The notes under the pieces: generated by a model
Seen by the model: only the letters and a program-made list of their open reading frames with translations
Databases searched by the model: none
Told to the model about the DNA's origin: nothing
Position numbers and translations under genes: made by a program
In this document: positions 42,101 through 46,711 of the stretch, one piece after another
Numbering within the stretch: position 1 is the first letter of the stretch
How the letters are laid out: the number at the start of each line of letters is the position of its first letter
Source: a virus
Length of the DNA stretch: 58,474 bases
Reading direction: 5' to 3' (one strand)
IMG/VR virus record: IMGVR_UViG_3300032083_001532
Span: 1 to 58,474 of that record

Positions 42101-42357
42101 TGGCTGAATATTACCAGACCTATGGCTGGCTGTTGCAGATGGACAATGCGCTGTCCAATATCGACGATACGCTGGGCAAATATCGAGACCTCATTGAGCT
42201 AATCTTCCGCGATCCAAACATGAGCGCGGAGGAAAAAGAAGGGTATCTTGAAGATATCATATCCGCCCGTTCAGAGGTTGTTAGCGTTGTCCCTGAACTG
42301 CGCAAGTTCCTTTACAAAGACATGAAGGAAGAATGGAAAAAATCCATGAACCCCTAG
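33139..42357 (+). CDS. Giant polyvalent virion protein, 3072 aa
   Basis: Start at the ATG of MANVIRVNAPDKSYDFKIAG. Visible parts: Gly/Ala/Leu-rich membrane-type region (about 60-290); Glu/Pro-rich linker (about 640-750); zincin with HEYTH (833-837) and downstream acidic residues; Nudix-like box KEVYEETGLL (about 1125); kinase-like fold with GNWDVVGLDFDN (about 1402) and IRIDQGG (about 1423); ADP-ribosyltransferase-like pattern with LFR (1604), SMS (1633) and EAE (1670); long helical C-terminal region (about 2200-3060) with a hydrophobic segment (GLSLAYYALMY, about 2725), resembling large-polyvalent-protein-associated domains. Such proteins (Iyer and Aravind's 'polyvalent proteins') are packaged and injected to act on the host at once. 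Confidence 0.85.
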   Translation: MANVIRVNAPDKSYDFKIAGDKPTEEEYQRMDAFLMDRYPDYQGRPPEPDLLDYPGEFFTAIGRGALDMGATTLRGMGAEELSDDLREFTAKNLARDPSFEDSTAITLGEGLGSTIPFLATATAPGRLAKVGLGFGLGGFAGSGEQAERIEAYEERTGEDVPKWKEYLSRSLGFGVGLTEMLPPFRILKGIPRNIPNSAKEFVGQSIMDVIKGGGEEGLQEAASGLLQDFIEAGIYNPDLNVGESMWEEFTLGAGVGGILTGAVNTYALPGRIRKARQQERDLRAGEQKEQEKVQVLTEAQIDAANAPNVLQPDMQMQPNESPGDFARRQMEAEYGPAPKNVPNVQYNPLQRQDGFWEILNDNGVAMGAPARTEAEAKERIDVYSQFAYQARVAEELANVTGGADSTTGQPTTATAGDIHQMLDEKNIKWDEDPDFMAFTKTITGKERLDDLTSYELGNLKNTLAPLPTQPSLRSFGDVQNDFRQNSEGTDGDAAKYSLPDIDPATVQPGQTVTLFDPMGTPVDVQAEAVSEAGSIIYTHPETGESNIADASEFGTKDPTSPLFVIESMPKKPEVREIPDNTLAWLDRRLSEKIDAHLNADRDAVSSEIFHFMRQQNAVRAEKSRRETSADSIEARSMNEQARSTERVPPTVEDTENAVERSADTNSEQMDQRHPEKKDEPSGPAVPEEAQREVEGIPAPDEKDAVPPEQRKRQKMKKGKPAKNAGKQTPEPVEVPEPEVRPEQEVATPMVRFNEDFEADTVKLEKEFQEKLNKLGASSVMVRLAKTLFTNKSGTRGAHGVFANKLIGLSLGHTDPNASYDKKMEALTPHFYHEYTHWLRTNDKFKPSEWRGLVAYSKRNKMPGQNLSIYEAARKVYTDGGTDLRRDSKARDRVEEEAVAKIFELATAGTIKLNGGPKAQHKEVMGFIEKLGDTLRGRNRNSVQSIFERFNAGQIAARPDKIRTFQALRRHGYPPISKPPSDAADEERRREEGRDVKTVRESNLTDKAKYSFDYMFEPDEAQPTMAFSGSDEDLNVDELPRELNGWSLEKIAPGDKEWAAYEDTPIMNEPPLPDLDGKTLSTGMVMIEPDGRVWITEPTNHFGGYEHTFPKGGMAEGLTLQQNARKEVYEETGLLARAASWLGDYEGDKSVTRYYIGMRHSGSPLDHGLETQSVKLVDFKELDSFLNKKRDKNISGDIFSLMNYGDSTLNATYNNFYGKDVNTFQPFDETMDAGDLEDLFNSALGAVTKDSEPQNTEPSVINAHHNVLADGDPLTGAPTNIFEYEMFNPTQRGSNLGATFTDSQGNRFYIKAYENPEQARQEVVASRLYQAAGIPAPRAFLVSTLDPNTADPFVFPGGMAPSETAVATRWVEGYSQNSTVLQNQTASLTDVHDGFVVDAWLGNWDVVGLDFDNMLVGEEAGAVIRIDQGGTLQFRAQGGSKPFTDEVLELDTMRDPQMAPQATRVFEGVTDEDLRTGAQRIMAIPDDVIYDIVNQAGADPSLVDTLIARKAYIADKVGVIKNSGVIVPDLGANVISFGDLKEIGMDWKASHREAFDAWEGNIQGPGNARAMDAWIKNNSETWQASLDFIHSRLRKLAPSGKIFLFRDPGGWGSYSGPDRAGMNWRFSEEHPYMSMSINHKFGSSGITGRFAATVDIEDTIGVTAGAWADEAEITVKRSGIEQTPFVTILNGDYGSAIVNPQSAKAALAGAAKTAQEIPGIAYPVYEGGAKYDQPSLVHQEETYQSHSDYGRNFQHYTGSMLTANFGGAVMQRAINDVVADGIAGARAENMPFFMAMERIADKDIDAFYKEHGRLPDFVRPGVDISLRPARIQGKKGMNEQASQGEMNRTLSRLLAGAGREVEVALFNQNDGSSLKTNAARIMWTPETQMEVKNLANAKSLEEFSEEVQKRQYEMHRKMSGLVRSIVSSKVTVQIPANITGKQISEFWRIAEEVGSAKEDVKQADEAFPVATKNNPFTYLEQQVGDKPYIEIVFEGVGRNEDVASKSAQLWYYDAITAGKGEMDATERYLRGQFFPEEFEVTVGEDGSVEAPFANEPHAAWRRPVAHAILRRLAVDDGTWGRNLSDADRAGVQKNLNKIFTEEAMPFEHQKDSKLRNVAEYNAQFASQSDRLADLRKWSKVEDLKTLREELEIDPDTKRFYSQPYDDNLTEEMNAVMNKHSPHRKQATVGQSILDSLQQRGDWLTALRQKFIDKYDKIAKNSQLIAQMMGDEKMLYADSSAAAAAYLSDRARGIFASVIKAGVPTYINGGFKVVTEIGGQKVGGLLDILQPLYQNGYNTNLVRQWQTYGIARREQQILIDQAADPDYKPDYVFQMSNAERTAALNIANAYPEVQVVFEAYNEWNGHTVKFMRDTGVIDDAAADEWMRGSSYIPFYRELDGEGPQGPVGVLSGLADIPTPRKLKGSTERRVGDPIENLARNAQAAITAGMKNVAMQRAMRDAYTLGQARNLTAAVEAGEISREQMEKDSTHTYRQDGKTINVAIYDPLLFDAVSSVHEGRLPGWASILAAPSTLLRETVTRDPGFMLANMLRDTASVWVTSGANITPVVSTLNNFVRESKDFLAGKQDENPLALGGVIGGYDFSQDPKNIKKWMERTMREKGMSKKTNWDYFRLVWDKAGDLTTASDAATRMAVYNDVLKDTGNEYQAMYQALEVINFSRRGSSPVMRVMTAMIPFLNARIQGLDVLARAMAGTYSAKDVNNRSAATMRFLLRGATLTGLSLAYYALMYDDDDYLSKGMAERDDHWIVPVGEGLPPVMIPIPFEVGFMFKVIPERLAAMFAGEDLPRDVSASILRGIGTTLEMNPVPQFAMPVLEATMNYSFFKQKDIVPYYMENLDPTLEARTTTSDTARRLAMGVDAVARGLGLASPGEEAGMLESFRSPLKMEQIIKGYTGTIGTYILETTDALVRMVEGAPERPGRRLDQQPILKRFLSANTGSGQLEQFYEMRSAVREVAGSIRELEARGRFDDMAEYYQTYGWLLQMDNALSNIDDTLGKYRDLIELIFRDPNMSAEEKEGYLEDIISARSEVVSVVPELRKFLYKDMKEEWKKSMNP

Positions 42358-42367
42358 ACCGGAACGC

Positions 42368-42871
42368 CTAAAAGGCGTATCCGTGTTCTTCTGAAAAGGC
42401 TCCACGCAACTCAACAAACCTCTTCCTTACATCGGCATCAGTGGCGATTTCACGCCTGCTCTCCGCGCCAATCAATTGAAGCATCGCTTCCTTGGCGGCA
42501 TCCTCACCCAACTCATCACAGTATCCCTTGCTGTTCAGCCAGACTTGGAACTCTTCGTTCTTGCACAGCATTGCCGCTGACGTAACAAGCTTCTGCCCCT
42601 CTGACTTGGGGGCAGACGTGTTGCCCATGTGGTTGCGTCGGTCGTATGGCCTGCCCTCATCATCCATTCGCACCATTGCGACTTGGTACCGGGCACCCAC
42701 ATAGTCCCTGAACAAATCTTCTGGAACATCGTCAGGATGAATGGCCAATGTCAAATTGTGACCATCCTTAGTTTGCCGGATGGCTGTCTTGATCGCCTCA
42801 AACGTCAGCGCCTTTGACCGCACATCATCTTCATCATGCTCTACGAAATCCCAAGGGTTTTCATTGCTCAT
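42368..42871 (-). CDS. Hypothetical protein of recombination cluster
   Basis: 167 aa, GGAAGG before the ATG. Acidic N-terminus (NENPWDFVEHDEDDVRSKAL), central TLAIHPDDVPEDLFRDYVGA and RYQVAMVRMDDEGRPYDRRN, then helical C-terminus (AAMLCKNEEFQVWLNSKGYC, AKEAMLQLIGAESRREIATD). No family named with confidence. Similar proteins lie beside ERF/exonuclease genes of other phages, so a recombination accessory role is possible. It converges on the late operon and overlaps the HNH gene by 11 bp. Confidence 0.7.
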   Translation of the reverse strand: MSNENPWDFVEHDEDDVRSKALTFEAIKTAIRQTKDGHNLTLAIHPDDVPEDLFRDYVGARYQVAMVRMDDEGRPYDRRNHMGNTSAPKSEGQKLVTSAAMLCKNEEFQVWLNSKGYCDELGEDAAKEAMLQLIGAESRREIATDADVRKRFVELRGAFSEEHGYAF

Positions 42872-43154
42872 GTCTTATTTCCTTCCATCTTTTGTATGCT
42901 TCCCTACACCATTCGGCAGCATCTTTTCCTTGCAGCGCCCAGAACGTTCCTTCTCTCCCAGAATAGCGAAGGTGGATCGTTTCGTGGCATGGCTGGCATA
43001 TCGGCACCACCCACTGGTCTCCTGCGCGTAGCCCCATACCCCGTGTATTCGGTATGAAAGTCAGGTGATGGGCTTGACCGCCGCCACGCCCACAAGACAG
43101 GCAGCGCATACCCCTCACTTTTATCAACCAATTTTTGTCTTGGTATCGTGCCAT
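42861..43154 (-). CDS. HNH nuclease, Ref/DUF968-like
   Basis: 97 aa. Pattern CLSCGRGGGQAHHLTF, then GDQWVVPICQPCHETIHLRY gives two CxxC pairs and the HH...H...H set of a compact zinc-bound HNH nuclease, as in recombination-associated Ref/DUF968-type proteins. It would cut or resolve DNA during recombination. Same operon as the SSB-like, ERF and exonuclease genes. Confidence 0.78.
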   Translation of the reverse strand: MARYQDKNWLIKVRGMRCLSCGRGGGQAHHLTFIPNTRGMGLRAGDQWVVPICQPCHETIHLRYSGREGTFWALQGKDAAEWCREAYKRWKEIRHEQ

Positions 43155-43206
43155 ATCTACGTTATATTGACGCTATTGAAAGACGCCCCAGATTGTCTTT
43201 CTTGTT

Positions 43207-43258
43207 AGCGGGGTGGTGTTTGGGTTCCCTTCCAGTGACACCGCCCCGCTCTTTTTTT
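43207..43258 (+). terminator. Large hairpin with T-run (plus strand)
   Basis: A 13 bp stem AGCGGGGTGGTGT / ACACCGCCCCGCT (one G-T) encloses an 18 nt loop and is followed by TTTTTTT on the plus strand: a strong terminator for the late transcript, though about 850 bp past its last gene. Read on the minus strand, the loop carries CACTGGAAGGGAACCC, the same ribosome-binding leader used by early genes, so the hairpin could also hide that sequence in minus-strand RNA. Confidence 0.75.
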
Positions 43259-43325
43259 GATCAGGGGCTTCGTCTCATTTGATTGTTACCCTGCTCCGCA
43301 CCTTACGGAAAGCAGCAGGCAGGGG

Positions 43326-43667
43326 TCAATCAAAAGGGATTTCATCGTCCAGATCAGGATCAAACCCACCAGCATCACCGAGCGAAAAGTCTTCGCCCCC
43401 GCCACCGTTGCGGGAGTTTTCGTATTCTTTCCTTTCGGTCTCACTCTGGACGTTGATGGCAAGCCCAACATAGGGTGTGCCCTTCTTGGACTTGTTCTTC
43501 CACCCGGACACCCGGATTTCATAGTCTTCACCCTTTTTGACAAGACCAATAATCTTTTTCAGGTCGTCCATTGATAGCGTGATGTTCCCTGAAAAGTCAG
43601 GCGACTTGTCGCTACGTCGGTTTTGCGGGATGAAAAGCGCCCCACCAGATTTATCATCATAAGCCAT
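43326..43667 (-). CDS. SSB-like single-stranded DNA-binding protein
   Basis: 113 aa. N-terminal OB-fold-like part (DFSGNITLSMDDLKKIIGLV, YEIRVSGWKNKSKKGTPYVG, LAINVQS), a Gly-rich linker (NGGGGEDFSLGDAGGFD) and an acidic tip DDEIPFD, closely resembling the DDDIPF tail of bacterial SSB that recruits partner proteins. Next to the ERF gene, so it would coat ssDNA during annealing and replication. The OB-fold is inferred; the tail is direct evidence. Confidence 0.75.
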   Translation of the reverse strand: MAYDDKSGGALFIPQNRRSDKSPDFSGNITLSMDDLKKIIGLVKKGEDYEIRVSGWKNKSKKGTPYVGLAINVQSETERKEYENSRNGGGGEDFSLGDAGGFDPDLDDEIPFD

Positions 43668-43688
43668 TTGTCTTTCCTTTCTTGGCTA

Positions 43689-44510
43689 TTACGCCGCCTC
43701 TTCAAGTGAGGCGGTTCGTTCTTTGAACATGTTTGTGATTTCTTCAAGCAACGAGCTATTGCTTTCGGAGTAATATTCAAGGCGTGCCTTGTTGTCCTTC
43801 CAAATTTGACGAAGGTCAGCCTTGTTATCAACGCCCTCAATAAAGACAGCAAAGGCTTCAAGAACATCTTCATTATCTGTGGCGCTTTTGCTGATTTCAT
43901 AACCGGCAGGCTCCGGCTCGGCCTTGTCTTCAACATCGAGTTCATCAGTAACATCAAGGTCATCAATGTTCCCAACGGGCGGCTCTTCCTTTTCCAAGGG
44001 CGGCAGGCCAAACGCATCGTCGGTTTCCTTGGCGTCATCCATGGCAAATGGATCAGGCGCTTCGGTCGTTTCCTGATGGCCTTCAAAGGCGTCATGCCCT
44101 TCCGGGTCATCACCTGTTGAAAGCTGCAACAGCTTGAGGATCATGTACTTGTTAGCCCCGGTGATCGCCTTGTACAGGCCCTTGTCCCCAACACCGTTCC
44201 TGTGCCTGTCATTCCCGGCACCACCACCACCGAAGACAACTTCACTGCCACTGGCTACATGGTGAACCTTGTATTCCATGCGGACAAAGACGTTACCAAA
44301 CTTGTCGATGGGGGTGATGTCATTGACGGAAGAAATTATGACCAGCCCATATTTAAGCATCGTCGGCCTTACAGCTTCGATAACATCGGCCTCTCCGGCG
44401 AATTTATATCCGTGGAAGTCGTTGGTTCCTTTCTTTTCAACGTGGCCTATTTCACGAGCCACATGGAGTAATGCGTCATAGACGTTTGCTGTCTGTATTT
44501 CTTCGCTCAT
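43689..44510 (-). CDS. ERF-family single-strand annealing protein
   Basis: 273 aa from MSEEIQTANVYDALLHVARE with GGAGAGAAG upstream. The ERF core is visible: GTNDFHGYKFAGEADVIEAV, RPTMLKYGLVIISSV, VRMEYKVHHVASGSEV and GDKGLYKAITGANKYMILKL. An acidic linker (about 155-200) leads to a helical C-terminal domain. It would anneal complementary strands after exonuclease resection. Operon partners: exonuclease, SSB-like protein, HNH nuclease. Confidence 0.88.
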   Translation of the reverse strand: MSEEIQTANVYDALLHVAREIGHVEKKGTNDFHGYKFAGEADVIEAVRPTMLKYGLVIISSVNDITPIDKFGNVFVRMEYKVHHVASGSEVVFGGGGAGNDRHRNGVGDKGLYKAITGANKYMILKLLQLSTGDDPEGHDAFEGHQETTEAPDPFAMDDAKETDDAFGLPPLEKEEPPVGNIDDLDVTDELDVEDKAEPEPAGYEISKSATDNEDVLEAFAVFIEGVDNKADLRQIWKDNKARLEYYSESNSSLLEEITNMFKERTASLEEAA

Positions 44511-44752
44511 TCTTCTCTCCAGCATCGAATGCCGCCGTCAATAACACGGGTCGTGAACCTCTTGTTGTGCTTGCGTCCGTAATAGGATGCAGCGGCCCTT
44601 AGCCGAATAGCGTCCTTTGACTGACTACTACGGCATGGCAAATCAAAGTGATCGCCCACATTCATGATGTGAAACGGCCATCGTCGCCGCCTACTGGTCT
44701 CAACAGACGGAAGTGGCACGCCACTCTTGATTTCAAATTCAGTGTCATTCAT
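44507..44752 (-). CDS. Small hypothetical protein, 81 aa
   Basis: Start at the ATG preceded by AAGGGAAACG. Overlaps ERF by 4 bp and the exonuclease by 8 bp, so it is translated within the same operon. Sequence KSGVPLPSVETSRRRRWPFH, IMNVGDHFDLPCRSSQSKDA, RLRAAASYYGRKHNKRFTTR resembles a small basic DNA-binding module often found as a C-terminal or stand-alone domain in phage early genes. Function unknown. Confidence 0.68.
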   Translation of the reverse strand: MNDTEFEIKSGVPLPSVETSRRRRWPFHIMNVGDHFDLPCRSSQSKDAIRLRAAASYYGRKHNKRFTTRVIDGGIRCWREE

Positions 44753-45725
44753 CGTTTCCCTTCTCTCTTTCTGGGTATAATTCCGGGTTTTCTTTCTTGT
44801 ATTGGGCGTATTGCCCACACCACCGCGACACCCGGCAGTAATCACCATCGCAGCGTGCCGGGGTTCCCGGCCTGTGTTTCAATTCGTACTGCTGGTCCTT
44901 CATGTTTTCTTCAATCCAGTCCAGCGCCTCTTTCTCTGTTTGTGCCGCCTTTGATGGCACCTTCGCCAGAGGTCCGGCCTTTGTGTAGCGGAACACCGCC
45001 CAGTCACCAGCCCGTAGCCAACGCTCTTCATCGGAGCAGGGGGGCAGCATATCCGGTTCATCAGCATAGGTTTCGTGGTCGTTATGAACATCCATATGCA
45101 TCTTCATGCGCGTGCGTATGAAGTCGGCAGTTTCTGCCATTGGCCATTTCTTGATATCCACCATGTGGACCGCAGCCTTTGGATATGTCTTTTTGGTATC
45201 GACCCGGCTTTGTTGCCAGTCACGCAGGATCGCGCAGATGCGAAGCCTTCGCACTTTATAGTTTGTGCAGGCTTCCACCAAGGCCCCGTAAACATTCAAT
45301 TGTTTGGCCCAGTCTTCCTTGTCTTTGTCTTGGTCTGCTGAAATTATGACTGACCACACAGAGGTAAACTTGTAGTCAATGATATCAACAACCGGTGTCC
45401 CGTCATCCGCCTCACCAACGTGCTGTACATCAATGGCACCCGACAAAACATAATCACCCACTTTCATGAACAGGCGTTGTTCTGTAAGATGTTCGTTATC
45501 GCCCCCGCTTTCGAGGACGTAATGGATCGCAGACCCGAACAACATCCAGACCGCTTCGGACACGTCCTGTTCGATTTCATCGTTGTGCATACGGCGCAAC
45601 GCTTTCACCTTCGGCGCATCAATAATATCGGTCACGGATTTATCGGCGGCACCCCGGCTATATTCGCGGCGTTCAAGCGCATTGATCAGTGGCGCAGGCA
45701 AGTTGAATTTGTTCGTGAATTTCAT
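44745..45725 (-). CDS. PD-(D/E)XK exonuclease, Cas4/RecB-like
   Basis: 326 aa. Nuclease motifs: FGSAIHYVLE, LSGAIDVQHV (Asp), VDIIDYKFTSVW (D-x-K) and KQLNVYGALVEA. Four cysteines (PPCSDEERW in the middle; RCDGDYCRVSRWC near the C-terminus) match the 4Fe-4S ligand set of Cas4/AddB-type nucleases. It would resect DNA ends for the ERF protein. The start has AGAAGGGAACC, a variant of the early-gene leader. It diverges from RusA across 41 bp. Confidence 0.85.
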   Translation of the reverse strand: MKFTNKFNLPAPLINALERREYSRGAADKSVTDIIDAPKVKALRRMHNDEIEQDVSEAVWMLFGSAIHYVLESGGDNEHLTEQRLFMKVGDYVLSGAIDVQHVGEADDGTPVVDIIDYKFTSVWSVIISADQDKDKEDWAKQLNVYGALVEACTNYKVRRLRICAILRDWQQSRVDTKKTYPKAAVHMVDIKKWPMAETADFIRTRMKMHMDVHNDHETYADEPDMLPPCSDEERWLRAGDWAVFRYTKAGPLAKVPSKAAQTEKEALDWIEENMKDQQYELKHRPGTPARCDGDYCRVSRWCGQYAQYKKENPELYPEREKGNDE

Positions 45726-45766
45726 GTCGGTTCCCTTCTACTGATTGGCAATTTAACAGCAATACG

Positions 45767-46141
45767 ATGAGTGGTCAAGTGTTCGAAAAGGCGTTAGCCG
45801 AATTTGTTATCATAGGGGAGCCATGTTCAAAGGCAAACAGCCGTAAGATTGTGAAGATAAAGGGAAAAACACGATCCATAAAATCAGACAAGGCGCTGGC
45901 CTATGAGAGAGACTTCCACAGTCAGTGCCCCAACCTTGATGAGGTCATCGAAGATGATGTTTGGGTAGACATAAGGATTTGGTACGCATCACGGCGTCCT
46001 GATCTGGATGAGAGCATTATACTGGATGCCATGCAAGGTCATATTTACAAAAATGACCGGCAGGTAAAGCTCAAACTGATTGTTCACAAGGGCGTGGACA
46101 AGGTAAATCCAAGAGCAGCAATAAGAGTTGGAACCCTTTGA
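45767..46141 (+). CDS. rusA: RusA-like Holliday junction resolvase
   Basis: 124 aa. RusA features: N-terminal FVIIGEPCSKANSRKIVKIK, a basic loop, and the acidic active-site segment RRPDLDESIILDAMQGHIYK, NDRQV with the conserved Asp residues. It would cut Holliday junctions before packaging. No good ribosome-binding site precedes the ATG. First of a plus-strand group leading to the primase-helicase. Confidence 0.85.
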   Translation: MSGQVFEKALAEFVIIGEPCSKANSRKIVKIKGKTRSIKSDKALAYERDFHSQCPNLDEVIEDDVWVDIRIWYASRRPDLDESIILDAMQGHIYKNDRQVKLKLIVHKGVDKVNPRAAIRVGTL

Positions 46142-46142
46142 A

Positions 46143-46382
46143 ATGAAAGAACTATATCGGTCCATCATCAAGCAGGCAGCAAAAGACCTTTGCGGCAAAA
46201 ACGACAAAGACAGAATGGAGGTTGTTCGGTGGATGACCGGAGAGGATTTTGAGGAAACCTGCGTTGGTGCCGACGTAAAACCTGAACTGCTGAAAAAGTT
46301 TTTTGTGGCTATGGTGAAGGTGCCGTTGGATGAACGGAAGAGTTATTCCCAGTCACTAATCAGCGTTTTGGATGCATCGTAA
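46143..46382 (+). CDS. Small hypothetical protein, 79 aa
   Basis: ATG two bases after the RusA stop. Helical (LYRSIIKQAAKDLCGKNDKD, RMEVVRWMTGEDFEETCVGA, ELLKKFFVAMVKVP). Small proteins with VVRWMTGEDFEETC patterns occur next to replication genes of other phages; no function is known. The terminator at 46384 follows directly. Confidence 0.7.
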   Translation: MKELYRSIIKQAAKDLCGKNDKDRMEVVRWMTGEDFEETCVGADVKPELLKKFFVAMVKVPLDERKSYSQSLISVLDAS

Positions 46383-46383
46383 C

Positions 46384-46410
46384 CCCGCCCGAAAAAAAAT
46401 CGGGCGGGTT
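46384..46410 (+). terminator. Hairpin terminator after RusA group
   Basis: Perfect 9 bp stem CCCGCCCGA / TCGGGCGGG with a loop of seven A, then TTATATATAT. Its U-tract is short but AT-rich. It separates the RusA pair from the origin-like region and primase gene. Confidence 0.7.
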
Positions 46411-46576
46411 ATATATATAATAATATTATTATCTCTTACTGTAGATGATAATAATCTCTATCAGACTGTATTTATTATAAGCCCTTCACTTTATGTGAAG
46501 GGCTAATATAAGATATCTCATACTGTAGTTATCCCCATACTATATAATCTACTGTTATATATATAATAATATTATT
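46409..46576 (+). other. AT-rich repeat region, candidate origin
   Basis: The 329 bp between 46383 and 46711 holds no gene. It contains a 22-bp direct repeat (TTATATATATAATAATATTA plus TT) at 46409-46430 and 46555-46576, two copies of ATCTC(T/A)TACTGTAG at 46431-46444 and 46515-46528, and related ACTGTA/ACTGTT words between. A perfect 10 bp hairpin lies in the middle. It is the most AT-rich stretch in the window and is followed by the primase-helicase gene. An origin role is inference. Confidence 0.5.
46480..46504 (+). repeat. Perfect 10 bp inverted repeat
   Basis: AGCCCTTCAC, loop TTTAT, GTGAAGGGCT. It sits at the centre of the AT-rich repeat region, equidistant from the two 22-bp repeats. 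There is no T-run, so it is not a standard terminator; it could be an initiator-binding or priming hairpin. Confidence 0.6.
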
Positions 46577-46711
46577 TATATAACACGCGTGCGTAGCAAA
46601 AATCGGGCCAAAAATAATTGCGGCACTACCTCAATTTTTCCTTGCAACGGACAGGCCCCTAGTGACAGGATCGCAGATGCGGCTTGGACTGATTAACTGG
46701 AAGGGAAAAAC

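Noticed and set aside
46384-46600. CRISPR array in the repeat-rich AT region
   Set aside because: Repeats occur only twice each with irregular spacing and no spacer-like unique units of constant length.
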